In this document: positions 1 to 9,390 of the stretch, piece after piece
Layout of the letters: every line of letters starts with the position of its first letter
Numbering within the stretch: position 1 is the first letter of the stretch
Source of the DNA: Denitrovibrio acetiphilus DSM 12809
Lineage (GTDB): Bacteria; Chrysiogenota; Deferribacteres; Deferribacterales; Geovibrionaceae
Assembly (NCBI RefSeq): GCF_000025725.1
Contig: NC_013943.1
Coordinates: forward strand, 2,170,001-2,234,000
Length of the DNA: 64,000 nucleotides
Direction: 5' to 3'
Made by a program: the position numbers and the translations under genes
The notes under the pieces: generated by a model
What the model was told of the DNA's origin: nothing
Seen by the model: the letters and a program-made list of their open reading frames with translations, nothing else
Database searches by the model: none

Positions 1-83
1 TACCGGTACACGAGGGGGGAGGATACCTCCTCCACTTTGGCAACGACATTACCGAGTATGCCGATGATAGTCTGTTTGCCTGA
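1..83 (+). CDS. C-terminal end of an unidentified protein (partial)
   Basis: The open frame beginning at base 3 runs 26 codons to TGA at 81-83, ending in HFGNDITEYADDSLFA. Of the three forward frames this reads most like a protein tail and is followed by a GC-rich hairpin. The gene begins outside the window. Too little is visible to name a family; the other frames are less protein-like but cannot be fully excluded. Confidence 0.4.
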   Translation, partial: PVHEGGGYLLHFGNDITEYADDSLFA

Positions 84-110
84 AACCAAATAAGTGCCGC
101 TCTGAACGAT

Positions 111-125
111 AGGGGCGGCGCCCCT
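111..125 (+). terminator. GC-rich stem-loop after the partial gene
   Basis: AGGGGC, loop GGC, GCCCCT forms a 6-bp hairpin 28 bases after the upstream stop codon. It has no T-tract, so it may be a weak or factor-assisted terminator, or an mRNA-stability or processing element before the small membrane peptide gene. Confidence 0.3.
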
Positions 126-144
126 TCTTGAAAAGGAGAATTCA

Positions 145-231
145 ATGAAAAACCTGAACGGTATTGCATTTCTTATAACAGCCGCTATTTTTATATCAGC
201 AGTCGTAATTGCTGTAATATATAATATTTGA
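145..231 (+). CDS. 28-aa single-span membrane peptide
   Basis: An ATG at 145 follows a strong ribosome binding site (AAAAGGAGAA, 131-140). The predicted peptide is 28 residues: a short polar start (MKNLNG), then about 20 uninterrupted hydrophobic residues, ending YNI. That is one transmembrane helix and little else. Its stop lies 9 bases before the response-regulator gene at 241, which has no clear binding site of its own, so the two may be translationally coupled. Small hydrophobic peptides of this kind occur as accessory subunits of membrane enzymes or sensors; nothing here shows which. The strong binding site is the main evidence that it is real. Confidence 0.5.
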   Translation: MKNLNGIAFLITAAIFISAVVIAVIYNI

Positions 232-240
232 GTACAACTT

Positions 241-942
241 ATGAAAACAAGGATAATGATTATAGATGATGACAGCAAACTAAACAGGATGCTGAACAAA
301 TACCTTTCCCAATATGCCTATATCGTCGACAGCTACACCAATCCTCTGGAAGCTATAGAAGCTCTGGAAAACGATGAGCCGTCCATAATCATCCTTGATG
401 TAATGATGCCTCATATCAACGGTTTTGAAACATGCAAAAGGATCAGAAAGATATCTGATGTACCTATAATAATGCTCACTGCCAGAGGAGATGTTTCCGA
501 CCGGATAGCCGGTCTTGAATCCGGCGTTGATGACTATATGTCAAAGCCCTTTGAGCCGAGGGAACTTGTAGCAAGAATATCTGCAATATTAAAACGGACT
601 GAACGTCAAATCTCCCCTAAAAAAGAGAAGGGCATCCTCGAATATGGCAATCTGAGAATAGACCTGTCAGCAGGCAGAGCATACCTCAGCGGGATACCAA
701 TGGAACTTACTCAGGGCGAAATGTCTGTGTTAAGCCTTTTTGCCAGACACCCATTTAATGTCATGGACAGAGATGCCATCCAGAACGAACTTAACGGCTC
801 CGACTGGGATGCGTATAACAGGTCAGTGGACGTAACTGTCAGCAGGGTAAGGGCAAAGCTTGGTGATGATCCGAAAAATCCTTCATATATCAAAACTGTG
901 TGGGGAACAGGCTATATGTTCATTGCTGAACCACCAAACTAA
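241..942 (+). CDS. OmpR/PhoB-family response regulator
   Basis: This 233-aa DNA-binding response regulator has an N-terminal receiver domain (about 4-118) with the acidic pair DDD at 9-11, phosphoacceptor D53 (ILDVMMP) and a conserved Lys in MSKPF. A C-terminal winged-helix domain (about 133-230) includes the VDVTVSRVRAKLG recognition segment and the GTGYMF wing, typical of OmpR/PhoB. No kinase is fused. The likely phosphodonors are the two kinases encoded at 2158-6781, separated from this gene by the lipoprotein gene. The arrangement recalls TorR with TorS/TorT, but orthology is not established. No strong Shine-Dalgarno precedes the ATG; coupling to the 28-aa ORF upstream is possible. Confidence 0.92.
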   Translation: MKTRIMIIDDDSKLNRMLNKYLSQYAYIVDSYTNPLEAIEALENDEPSIIILDVMMPHINGFETCKRIRKISDVPIIMLTARGDVSDRIAGLESGVDDYMSKPFEPRELVARISAILKRTERQISPKKEKGILEYGNLRIDLSAGRAYLSGIPMELTQGEMSVLSLFARHPFNVMDRDAIQNELNGSDWDAYNRSVDVTVSRVRAKLGDDPKNPSYIKTVWGTGYMFIAEPPN

Positions 943-1137
943 ACCTATAAGATAAGCACTTCATAACCTGATACGATTGTTTCTTTACGAAGAGTCGCAC
1001 CATGCTCCATAATTTTCTCAATGGGGGACGCAAACGCTGCCCCACAGCTAAAGACGAAGCTTTTTATCAAAAACAAAAATTAAACTTCATGCGCGCCTAG
1101 TAATAAGTTGTGTTATTCTTTTTACAAAAGGTGACTT

Positions 1138-2151
1138 ATGATAAAACAAAACATTATAGTTATACTAACAATTTTATTATGCATGGGATGCAATTCTGCT
1201 CAAAACAGTAAAGATGCAGAGTCTTTACAAAAAGCACGATTATGTCTTTATAACGGCGAAGCCAGCACACTCTTTTTCATTGCTGAACAGCAGGGCTTCT
1301 TTCTTAAACACGGCATTGATGCAGAAATAGCCCTCTATCCAACAGGCAGAGACGCCATAAATGCAATGCTTAACGGTGATGGACATTTTTCTGTAAGCAC
1401 AGAATTTGTCGTTGTTAAAAAAACTTTTTCCAGAACAGACTTCAAAATACTCGCATCAGTCACAGATGCTGATATCAACAATGCGTCAACTAAAATATCC
1501 AGCGGAGTTTTTGCTAAAAAATCCAGTGGTATATCAAAACCATCCGACCTAAAAGGGAAAAACATAGCAACTAACATCGACACCATCACGGAGTTCTTAT
1601 GCGGTGTGTTTCTCGAGCAAAACGGTATGGCTTATACTGATGCAAATGTTTTAAACATAGCACCGAATGAACGGATAAACTTTGTTAACAATCCTGATTT
1701 CGATGCCTTTTTTGTATGGGAAACATCTATTTTTAACATATTTAAACCTCAGACAGACAAGCTGAATTACTTCCCTATGCCTTCATCAATGCCGTTTCAC
1801 TTTATATTAGTTGTTGACGAAAAATACCACCGGGAAAACCCTGAAGTATCAGTAAAAATACTGAAATCACTTTATGATGCTGAGGAATGGGCTCAGAACA
1901 ACTATGAAGAATTGAAACAGTTGGTTAAAGAAAGGTTTAATCTTTCGGATGACTACGCCGTCAATGCCCTGAAGCGACATAAACTTATAATAAATTTCCC
2001 ATATACACTGCCAAGAGCAATGGAAAACCAGATAACATGGCTGAGTAGATACAAACACTACGGAGCAGACGAAATCATAAACTTTTCGACACTCTTTGAC
2101 ACAGCCCCTCTCAAGAGGGTTAAACCATCTTCTGTAACCATTATCGAGTGA
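1138..2151 (+). CDS. NMT1/SsuA-like periplasmic substrate-binding lipoprotein
   Basis: The 337-aa protein has an N-terminal hydrophobic segment ending LLCMGC (Cys18), a somewhat irregular lipobox, so it is probably a lipoprotein. The body resembles NMT1/THI5/SsuA binding proteins of NitT/TauT-type importers: an early AEQQGFFLKHGIDAEI segment, then GRDAINAMLNGDGHFSV and the PSDLKGKNIAT motif near the domain crossover. A good binding site (AAAGGTGA) precedes the ATG. No permease or ATPase gene is nearby. Instead the gene lies 6 bases before a membrane hybrid kinase, so I infer a sensing role as ligand receptor for that kinase, as TorT does for TorS, not transport. The ligand is unknown. Confidence 0.8.
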   Translation: MIKQNIIVILTILLCMGCNSAQNSKDAESLQKARLCLYNGEASTLFFIAEQQGFFLKHGIDAEIALYPTGRDAINAMLNGDGHFSVSTEFVVVKKTFSRTDFKILASVTDADINNASTKISSGVFAKKSSGISKPSDLKGKNIATNIDTITEFLCGVFLEQNGMAYTDANVLNIAPNERINFVNNPDFDAFFVWETSIFNIFKPQTDKLNYFPMPSSMPFHFILVVDEKYHRENPEVSVKILKSLYDAEEWAQNNYEELKQLVKERFNLSDDYAVNALKRHKLIINFPYTLPRAMENQITWLSRYKHYGADEIINFSTLFDTAPLKRVKPSSVTIIE

Positions 2152-2157
2152 TGTACT

Positions 2158-5100
2158 ATGCGAATACAAACCATCAATGCCATAATAACTATCCTTTCCC
2201 TAGTATTGTTAACATATTTTTCAGTCCTGCTCATCGATCTCTCCAAAAAGACAAAAGCGGCGGAAATCAGAAATAATCTAAGCAACGAGCTATCGATGCA
2301 GATGAATGATCTGGTAATTCTCATATATGAAATCGTTCTGTTCGACAGTAAACAGGCAAAAACAAAATGGCTCGACAAGTATGCACAGACAACCCAAACA
2401 GTAGAGAAACTCACTGAGTCTCCGGCACCTAAGCTGCTGGCTCGCAAAATGCACATTAAAATGCTCCACGAACTATTGAAAAATGTATTTACTGAATATC
2501 TGAAAATTGCAAATAAAACAGGCAATGATAATTACTATAAATATCAGATTGATATCCAGACATCAAATATATTCTCTATTTCCAGCGAGCTGAACAAAAA
2601 TGTTCTTGTTCTGCAAAAGCAAACAGTAACAGAGCTTTCCAATTTGACTCAGAAAGTTAATAAAGAAGTTCTGATGTTTATATTTTCTTTAACAATATTT
2701 CTCATTATGGCATTTATATTTCTATGGAAAAGGGTCATCAGACCAATTGTATTTATATCCAAAATCCTTCCTGAATATGCTATCGGTTCCGACCTTGAAC
2801 CTTTAAAATGGAAATACAACGATGAAATAGGAATATTTGTAAACACGTTCAACGATACGCTTGAAAAACGTAATGAATGGGAAAATGAGCTGACTCTTAT
2901 CAACAGACAGCTCCTCAATACGAATAAAGATCTGGCGAAAGCGCGCGATGCCGCAGAGCAGGCAAGCAAGGCTAAAAGTTCTTTTCTGGCAAATATGAGC
3001 CACGAGATAAGAACACCTCTGAACGGCATCATTGGTCTTACAAAACTTATGCTGGATCTAGAGCTCTCCAACAAACAAAAGGATTATATGAGAAAGATAG
3101 ACCGCTCTGCAAAGGCTCTGCTGGGTATCCTTAACGATGTCCTTGACCTATCAAAAATCGAAGCCGGGAAACTGCGTATTGATAACCATGACTTTGTCTT
3201 TGAGAGTGTTTTCAAGAGTATTGACGACCTTTTCACAATTAAGATAGAAGAAAAAGGTCTGGAGCTGTTTTTTGAAATTGATCCGGAAATCCCTCAGCAC
3301 CTCACAGGCGATCCCCTGAGAATCAAACAAGTCCTGATTAACCTAGTCAGCAATGCAGTCAAGTTTACCGACGAAGGAGAAATACACATAAAGGCTGAGG
3401 TGACAGAAATTACGGACAGTGACATCAGTATCTTGTTTTCTGTCAGAGATACGGGGGTTGGCATACCTGCAAATGAACTTGAAAAGATATTTACTGCCTT
3501 TACTCAGGTAGACGAAACTTCTACCCGCAGATACGAAGGGACAGGGTTAGGGCTTGCGATAACGAAAAACCTGGTAAGCATGATGGGTGGAACTGTCACC
3601 GTAGAAAGTGATATAAATATGGGCAGTATTTTCAGCTTCAAACTTACCTTACAAATACCTGTAAATGCTGTTTCAAGCAATCCTAACAATCTCTACGGGA
3701 TGAAAACCCTTGTCGTGGACGATAAAGAAACATCAAGGGAAATTCTGCGCAAAATACTGGAGTCATGGTCATTTGAAGTTTATACAGCAAAAGATGGTGA
3801 AAGTGCCTTAAAACTTGCCCAGGCAGAACATGAAAAAGGCTCACCTTTTCATTTAGTGTTAGTAGATTGGAAGATGCCTGGCATGGACGGATTCGAAACT
3901 GCTGAAAAGATCAGAGAATTCAGCAGAGACAGCGGTATTCATGATAAAATTATAATGATAATGGTCACAGCTTATGAGAAAGAACTCACAGAAAAAATGT
4001 CAGGAAACGATAACTTTAACTTTGTCCTGAGCAAGCCTGTCACTCCGTCAATATTATTTGACTCCATTGTGAACATTCAATATCCGAAAAACTCTGCCGA
4101 AGCTGAAACATACAATGAAGTTGCCAAGGCTTACCCGGGGAATGACATAGGCGGCAAAAGCGTGCTTCTGGTAGAAGACAATAGCGTAAACCGCCTTGTT
4201 GCTCAGGAAACATTACAAAAGTTCGGACTAACAGTTGAGGTTGCCCTGAACGGTAAAGACGCTGTGGAAAAAGTTAAGTCAAAAAAATATGATGCCGTCC
4301 TGATGGACATACACATGCCCGTAATGGACGGTTACCGTGCCACTGCAGAAATAAGACAGATATTTGATAAAAAACAACTTCCCATAATAGCGCTAACCGC
4401 TGATGCACTGGATACTCACAAGGAGAAATGCTTTGCAGTGGGCATGAATGACCATTTGTCCAAGCCTATCAATATTGAAATACTTTTTAAAGTATTATGC
4501 AAGTGGCTTCAGGTTGACTACGAAATACAGGAGATGCGCCCTTCTGATGAGTATTTTCAGCAATTGACAAAAAATAAAATCACTTGCCTCGATATAGAAT
4601 CAGCCGGAAAGCGAATAAACTATGACTGGGAACTTCTGCGGGCAGCAATCGCAACTTTCAGAAACGACTACAAAGATGCAGCAACAACCCTGAATAAGCT
4701 AATGGAAAATAAGCAATTCGAGCAGGCAGAAATATTTCTCCACGAGCTTAAAGGTGCCGCCGGATACATCGGAGCAGTGACAATTGTTAAAATGGCAATA
4801 GATCTCCGGCAGGCACTGCTTGATGAAAAACTGGATTCGACAACGTTATTGACACAAGAACTTTGCAGTGAGCTTGATAATGTCATTATAAATATAAACA
4901 ATATCGATGCAGACACATATCAAAGCAGTAATAATATCCAGTGTTCTGACCAGAGGATCAAACAAGTTTTTTCAACTGTTTTAGATATAATATCCAACTT
5001 CAAACTTGTACCGGATGAAACAATGACTGAGCTTTCAAGCGTGCTCCAAAGCTACCCTATTATATTTGAAAAACTGGAGTCTGAAATAAATGATTTTGAT

Positions 5101-5175
5101 TATTCCAAAGCAGAAGTAACGCTTAAAAAAGCCACCTTACAACTCGGCATAGACATGGAGGAATCAGATGATTAA
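2158..5175 (+). CDS. Hybrid sensor histidine kinase (TM-HAMP-HisKA-HATPase-REC-REC-Hpt)
   Basis: This 1005-aa BarA/TorS-type phosphorelay kinase has transmembrane helices at about 7-26 and 172-190 bracketing a roughly 145-residue helical periplasmic domain. A HAMP-like segment and coiled coil (about 190-270) follow, then a HisKA domain with His282 (SHEIRTPLNG), an ATPase domain with N-box NLVSNAVKF, DTGVGI and GTGLGL motifs, two receivers (phosphoacceptors near D570, VDWKMPGMDG, and D717, MDIHMPVMDG) and a C-terminal Hpt domain with His862 (HELKGAAGY). It follows the binding lipoprotein by 6 bases and overlaps the next kinase gene by 8 bases, so the three are co-transcribed. The His-Asp-Asp-His chain would deliver phosphate to a separate regulator, possibly the one at 241. 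Confidence 0.93.
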   Translation: MRIQTINAIITILSLVLLTYFSVLLIDLSKKTKAAEIRNNLSNELSMQMNDLVILIYEIVLFDSKQAKTKWLDKYAQTTQTVEKLTESPAPKLLARKMHIKMLHELLKNVFTEYLKIANKTGNDNYYKYQIDIQTSNIFSISSELNKNVLVLQKQTVTELSNLTQKVNKEVLMFIFSLTIFLIMAFIFLWKRVIRPIVFISKILPEYAIGSDLEPLKWKYNDEIGIFVNTFNDTLEKRNEWENELTLINRQLLNTNKDLAKARDAAEQASKAKSSFLANMSHEIRTPLNGIIGLTKLMLDLELSNKQKDYMRKIDRSAKALLGILNDVLDLSKIEAGKLRIDNHDFVFESVFKSIDDLFTIKIEEKGLELFFEIDPEIPQHLTGDPLRIKQVLINLVSNAVKFTDEGEIHIKAEVTEITDSDISILFSVRDTGVGIPANELEKIFTAFTQVDETSTRRYEGTGLGLAITKNLVSMMGGTVTVESDINMGSIFSFKLTLQIPVNAVSSNPNNLYGMKTLVVDDKETSREILRKILESWSFEVYTAKDGESALKLAQAEHEKGSPFHLVLVDWKMPGMDGFETAEKIREFSRDSGIHDKIIMIMVTAYEKELTEKMSGNDNFNFVLSKPVTPSILFDSIVNIQYPKNSAEAETYNEVAKAYPGNDIGGKSVLLVEDNSVNRLVAQETLQKFGLTVEVALNGKDAVEKVKSKKYDAVLMDIHMPVMDGYRATAEIRQIFDKKQLPIIALTADALDTHKEKCFAVGMNDHLSKPINIEILFKVLCKWLQVDYEIQEMRPSDEYFQQLTKNKITCLDIESAGKRINYDWELLRAAIATFRNDYKDAATTLNKLMENKQFEQAEIFLHELKGAAGYIGAVTIVKMAIDLRQALLDEKLDSTTLLTQELCSELDNVIININNIDADTYQSSNNIQCSDQRIKQVFSTVLDIISNFKLVPDETMTELSSVLQSYPIIFEKLESEINDFDYSKAEVTLKKATLQLGIDMEESDD

Positions 5176-6781
5176 ATTAACTCATTCATCCATTTTAATA
5201 GTTGACGATTCACCTGAAAATATAAGAGTGCTTGCTGACCTGCTGGGTAGTGATTTTGACATTAAAATAGCTAAAGACGGGGCAACAGCGTTAAAAATAC
5301 TTGCATCCCCCCCTTATCCTGACCTGATTCTACTCGATATTATGATGCCAGGTATGGATGGCTATGAAGTTTGCCGGGAAATTAAGAAAAGCTTTAACAC
5401 ACGTAATATTCCGGTAATATTCATAACAGCAAAATCTTTAACAGAGGATATTGTGCTTGGGTTTGAGCTGGGTGGAGTTGACTATATTACAAAACCATTC
5501 AACGAGAAGGAACTCATGGCAAGGATTCAGACTCATCTGGAACTGAAATCTATCAATGAAGAGCTGGAAACACTTGTCAAACAGGAGACATTAAAACGTC
5601 TGAATCAGGAGATGACATTTAAGCAGCTATTTGACTCCTTGAACTCTTTTATCTCAATTATAAGCATGGATTACAAATATATTCAGGTTAACAGACAATA
5701 TTTAAAATTTTTCAACAAAACAGAAAAAGAACTCATCGGACAACATGTTAGCACAATCATAGGGGCAGAGAAATTTGACTTTATCAAACCCAAATTCCAG
5801 AAAACACTTAAAGGCGAAATAGTGCAGTATGAAGGGGAAATATTTATATCAGAAGGCAAAGCAATAAATACTGAAACAACACTGTCACCCTTTTTAAATG
5901 ATGAAGGAAAAATAATCGGCATTATCTCCAACACAATAGACATCACAGAAAAACTGAACCTAAAAAAAGAGCTGAATATACAGGAACAAAAACTTATTCA
6001 ACAGAAAAAACTTGCGGATATGGGACAGATGATAAATGCCATAGCCCATCAATGGCGGCAGCCGCTAAATGCCCTCGGGCTGATCGGGCAGGAGATGGTT
6101 GAAATACTCACTGATAACAACCTCAACGATAAACTGATGAAGGATTATGACAAGGTATATAGCAAACTTATAGACCACATGTCCAAAACAATTGATGATT
6201 TCAGAAATTTCTTCAAATCTGATAAGTCAAAAGTGAATTTTGACGTGACGCTTGAAATTATAAATCTGGTGAACCTGATAGTCACACAGTTCAAAACAAA
6301 AAATATAGATATCGCTTTCTCCTGTCAATGCGATCAGGAAAAATTTCACTATACGAACTATTCTGAATACCCCGGTTGTGAAAGTCAAGATGTCATGGTA
6401 AACGGCTATGTTGGAGAATTTAAGCAGGCATTGATAAATCTGCTGTATAACGCAGCAGATTCGATAGAAGAAGAGCTGCAAAACAACACAGCAGATAAAA
6501 AAGGTCTGATAAAAATCAACGTTACGAGCACAAACAGCATAGTTAAAATCAAAATAACCGACAACGGCACAGGGATACCTAATGAAGTCCTATGCAGAGT
6601 TTTTGATCCGTATTTCACCACTAAGGAAGAAGGCAGAGGAACCGGTATCGGTCTTTACATGACCAAAATTGTGATAGAAGAACACCTTAATGGAAAAATC
6701 GCAATTGAAAACCAGAAGGACGGCGGTGCTATTGTTGAGCTTTCTATCCCCGCTGCAAAAAAACCAGACAACAGAAAATAG
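5168..6781 (+). CDS. Cytoplasmic REC-PAS-histidine kinase
   Basis: This 537-aa protein lacks membrane segments. An N-terminal receiver (about 8-125, phosphoacceptor D57 in [13 protein letters not shown]) is followed by a linker coil, a PAS domain (about 150-260) and a kinase core. The core's H-box reads [12 protein letters not shown] (His294), the HWRQP-type common in delta/epsilonproteobacteria and Deferribacteres. ATPase motifs are [17 protein letters not shown] and GTGIGLYM. A Cys-containing insert (CQCDQ and YPGCESQD) sits before the N-box. It overlaps the preceding hybrid kinase by 8 bases, so it belongs to the same signalling operon. The N-terminal receiver may take phosphate from the hybrid kinase's Hpt domain, tuning this kinase; this is inference. 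Confidence 0.9.
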   Translation: MIKLTHSSILIVDDSPENIRVLADLLGSDFDIKIAKDGATALKILASPPYPDLILLDIMMPGMDGYEVCREIKKSFNTRNIPVIFITAKSLTEDIVLGFELGGVDYITKPFNEKELMARIQTHLELKSINEELETLVKQETLKRLNQEMTFKQLFDSLNSFISIISMDYKYIQVNRQYLKFFNKTEKELIGQHVSTIIGAEKFDFIKPKFQKTLKGEIVQYEGEIFISEGKAINTETTLSPFLNDEGKIIGIISNTIDITEKLNLKKELNIQEQKLIQQKKLADMGQMINAIAHQWRQPLNALGLIGQEMVEILTDNNLNDKLMKDYDKVYSKLIDHMSKTIDDFRNFFKSDKSKVNFDVTLEIINLVNLIVTQFKTKNIDIAFSCQCDQEKFHYTNYSEYPGCESQDVMVNGYVGEFKQALINLLYNAADSIEEELQNNTADKKGLIKINVTSTNSIVKIKITDNGTGIPNEVLCRVFDPYFTTKEEGRGTGIGLYMTKIVIEEHLNGKIAIENQKDGGAIVELSIPAAKKPDNRK

Positions 6782-6782
6782 G

Positions 6783-6813
6783 TGGTTCCGTCGGCACCCC
6801 TCCAGCGGAACCA
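6783..6813. terminator. Hairpin between convergent genes
   Basis: TGGTTCCG at 6783-6790 pairs with CGGAACCA at 6806-6813 (8-bp stem, 15-base loop) directly after the kinase stop and before the end of the convergent amidohydrolase gene. There is no strong T-tract on either strand, so efficiency is uncertain, but position and stem fit a shared terminator. Confidence 0.4.
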
Positions 6814-6829
6814 TATCACCTGTAGATCT

Positions 6830-8134
6830 TTAAGAAAGTATATTCAACACGCTCCTGACGTACAGTTCAACACCCGGTGCAAGACATGACTCGTCAAAAT
6901 TAAAATGATAGTCATGGTGCCCCGCAGTCAGTTCACTGCCGAACATAACAAAAGTACCTTTTCCGCCACTTTTCTGAACAGCAGTCATCATGTGAGAGTA
7001 ATCTTCGCTCCCACCCATATTAGTCTTATCAATAATTTCATTTTTATCAAAAAAGTCCATGGATTCAGCTATTTTTTTAACTATTTCCATCATCTCAGCG
7101 TCACTTTCTCCGCTTTTGGTTTTCCCCATCAGCTTAAGGTCGTACTTTACGCCATACATTTTAGCAGCGCCGTCGATAACATTTTTGGCACTTTCAAACA
7201 TAAAGTCGTCAATTTCTGATGTTTCGCCCCTTGTTTCCACTTTTATAAGAGCGTTGGGAGGGATAACATTGCGCCCCTGCCCTGCATTAAGAACACCAAC
7301 GGTGATGCGTGATGCACCTTCACCGTGCCTTGGGATAGCATGCAGGTTCAGTGCAGCGGCGGCGGCGGCAAGAAGTGCATTTTTCCCAGCTTCCGGAGCT
7401 CCGCCTGCGTGAGCCGGTACACCGGTAAAGGTCACATCGAATTTAGTAGTGGCAAGAAACTTGTCAGTGCTGCATATGAACTGACCTGTTTTAGTCGCTC
7501 GGAAACCAATATGCCCACCCAGTATAAAGTCAACACCATCAACAACTCCCGCGTCCACCATAGGACCGGCACCGCGTACGCCCTCTTCGCCAGGCTGAAA
7601 GATAATACGGACAGTTCCTTTTATCTGGTCTTTTAATTTTGTCAAAACCTCTGCAACGCCCAGCCCGATAGAAGCATGTCCGTCATGACCGCAAGCATGC
7701 ATAGCATTCTGGTTTATGGACACAAATCCTTCTCTGTAAGGAAAATGGCTTTCATCCTGCACTTCCGAAATATCATTGGAGTCAATATCAAAGCGCAAAG
7801 CCATAACCGGACCTTCACCACATTTAAGCTCGCCAACCACCCCAGTCAGCCCGCCTTTCATCATCTGGACAAGTTCAGGGTCAGCCCCTTGCTCCACAGC
7901 ACGCTTCATATGAAGCTCAAGGTCTTGCTCAGAGGGAACCCCCATCATGCTTTCTTTGCATATGACATCTTTCCCCAGCTTAATTTCATAACCCAGCTCT
8001 TTAAGCTTAGAGGCAATGATGGAAGTTGTACGGAACTCAGTCCATCCAGACTCCGGATGTTTGTGAAAATCACGCCTGTACTGAACGAGCTTTCCTGCTA
8101 TACCGTCAACAATCTCTTTTACTCTATCTGTCAT
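6830..8134 (-). CDS. M20 amidohydrolase, AbgA/aminoacylase-like
   Basis: This 434-aa M20D-type metallopeptidase resembles aminobenzoyl-glutamate hydrolase subunit A (about 436 aa) and other amidohydrolases that cleave N-acyl or N-aryl amino acids. Visible motifs are RRDFHKHPESGWTE near the start, HACGHDGH (metal-binding His/Asp), FQPGEEG with the catalytic and metal Glu pair, a dimerisation lid in the middle, and MGGSEDYSHM near the C-terminus. It is cytoplasmic, with no signal peptide. The ATG follows GGGGA and lies 4 bases after the upstream hydrolase gene, so it is the last gene of aspA-dcuC-hydrolase-hydrolase. I infer that it liberates an amino acid, possibly aspartate, from a conjugated substrate; the true substrate is not visible. 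Confidence 0.85.
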   Translation of the reverse strand: MTDRVKEIVDGIAGKLVQYRRDFHKHPESGWTEFRTTSIIASKLKELGYEIKLGKDVICKESMMGVPSEQDLELHMKRAVEQGADPELVQMMKGGLTGVVGELKCGEGPVMALRFDIDSNDISEVQDESHFPYREGFVSINQNAMHACGHDGHASIGLGVAEVLTKLKDQIKGTVRIIFQPGEEGVRGAGPMVDAGVVDGVDFILGGHIGFRATKTGQFICSTDKFLATTKFDVTFTGVPAHAGGAPEAGKNALLAAAAAALNLHAIPRHGEGASRITVGVLNAGQGRNVIPPNALIKVETRGETSEIDDFMFESAKNVIDGAAKMYGVKYDLKLMGKTKSGESDAEMMEIVKKIAESMDFFDKNEIIDKTNMGGSEDYSHMMTAVQKSGGKGTFVMFGSELTAGHHDYHFNFDESCLAPGVELYVRSVLNILS

Positions 8135-8138
8135 AATC

Positions 8139-9383
8139 TCATTCCCCAGCCAGCTTAATTGTGGCTTTCAGTAATAGGTCTGCCCCGAAACAAACCTCAT
8201 CCATAGAGGTATGCTCCTCGATGTTATGGCTGATACCCTTCGCACTCGGCACAAAGATCATCCCAACCTCTGTAAAGTGCGCCATATTCATAGCATCGTG
8301 CCCTGCACCGCTAGGCATAGAAAGGTATGATATCCCCATCTCATCTGCAGTTTCCTGAAGGGTGCTAATCACCCTGTCAGACAAAGCGACAGGCTCATCA
8401 TTACATAGCTGTTCGTACTCTATATCGAGATGTCTTCTCTCAGCGATGTCGGCAATCAGGTCTTTGACAGCCTGAACAGCTTTATTTTTATCTTCCATGG
8501 ATACATCACGAATATCAATCCCGAGCTCAACTTTTCCCGGAACAACATTCATAGCACCGGGAGTTACATACAAATAGCCGACAGTACCGACTGTTTTTTC
8601 ACCCGCCTCGGAAGAAGCTATCCGCTCAACACCAAGGACAAGCTCACTAGCACCGGCAAGAGCATCTTTACGCATTCCCATAGGGGTATTGCCGGAATGG
8701 TCAGCCAAGCCTTTTATAGTAACTTTAAAACGTGTAGGAGCGGCAATGGAAGTCACTATACCCACGGGATATTTTTTGGCTTCAAGAACGGGGCCCTGCT
8801 CAATATGCATCTCCAGAAAAGCATATATACTTTTCGGGTCAACCTTTGCGGATTCGATATGGTCGGCATCATAGCCACAGCCTTTCAAAGCCTCATAAAG
8901 CGAAATGCCGTTCTTGTCTTTTAGTTTATTAAGTAATGCCAGATTCAGTTTGCCTTCCATAGCTTTACTTCCCAGAGTAGCTACACCAAAGCGGCTTGAC
9001 TCTTCGGAAGAAAAGTTTACGACTTCGACAGGTCTTCTGGTTTTGACATTCCCGTCATTCAGGGTTCTAACTATCTCAAGAGCTGACAAAACGCCTATAA
9101 CACCGTCATAATGCCCGCCTTCAGGGACTGTATCTATATGAGACCCCACCATAACAGCAGGTAGGTCTTCTGTCCCCGCTCTGCATCCGCGCATGTTTCC
9201 GAAAGCGTCAATGCTTACTTCCAGCCCTGCGTCTTCCATAGCTTTTTCGAGCCAGGCTCTGGCAGCCATATCTTCTTCAGAGAAAGAAACTCTTGTAACT
9301 CCTCCGTTTTCCAGAAGCCCGAACTGTTTCAGCTCAGCAAAGTCTTTTTTAAATCTTTCCGGATTGATTTTCATGCTGGTCAT
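8139..9383 (-). CDS. M20 Zn-dependent hydrolase, N-carbamoyl-amino acid hydrolase/allantoate amidohydrolase family
   Basis: This 414-aa member of the HyuC/AllC/beta-ureidopropionase branch of M20 enzymes hydrolyses N-carbamoyl amino acids, allantoate or ureidoglycolate-type substrates. Motifs include GSHIDTVPEGGHYDGVIGV (metal His and Asp), SSEESSRFG (catalytic Glu), EMHIEQGPVLE (metal His), the lid-domain segment TRFKVTIKGLADHSGNTPM and a C-terminal PSGAGHDAMNMA (metal His). A second ATG at 9374, with AGGA 8 bases upstream, is a better-supported start than the first. It lies 7 bases after dcuC in the aspA operon. Next to aspartase and a dicarboxylate carrier, N-carbamoyl-aspartate is an attractive substrate, but the family alone does not settle this. 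Confidence 0.87.
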   Translation of the reverse strand: MTSMKINPERFKKDFAELKQFGLLENGGVTRVSFSEEDMAARAWLEKAMEDAGLEVSIDAFGNMRGCRAGTEDLPAVMVGSHIDTVPEGGHYDGVIGVLSALEIVRTLNDGNVKTRRPVEVVNFSSEESSRFGVATLGSKAMEGKLNLALLNKLKDKNGISLYEALKGCGYDADHIESAKVDPKSIYAFLEMHIEQGPVLEAKKYPVGIVTSIAAPTRFKVTIKGLADHSGNTPMGMRKDALAGASELVLGVERIASSEAGEKTVGTVGYLYVTPGAMNVVPGKVELGIDIRDVSMEDKNKAVQAVKDLIADIAERRHLDIEYEQLCNDEPVALSDRVISTLQETADEMGISYLSMPSGAGHDAMNMAHFTEVGMIFVPSAKGISHNIEEHTSMDEVCFGADLLLKATIKLAGE

Positions 9384-9390
9384 CCTGTAT

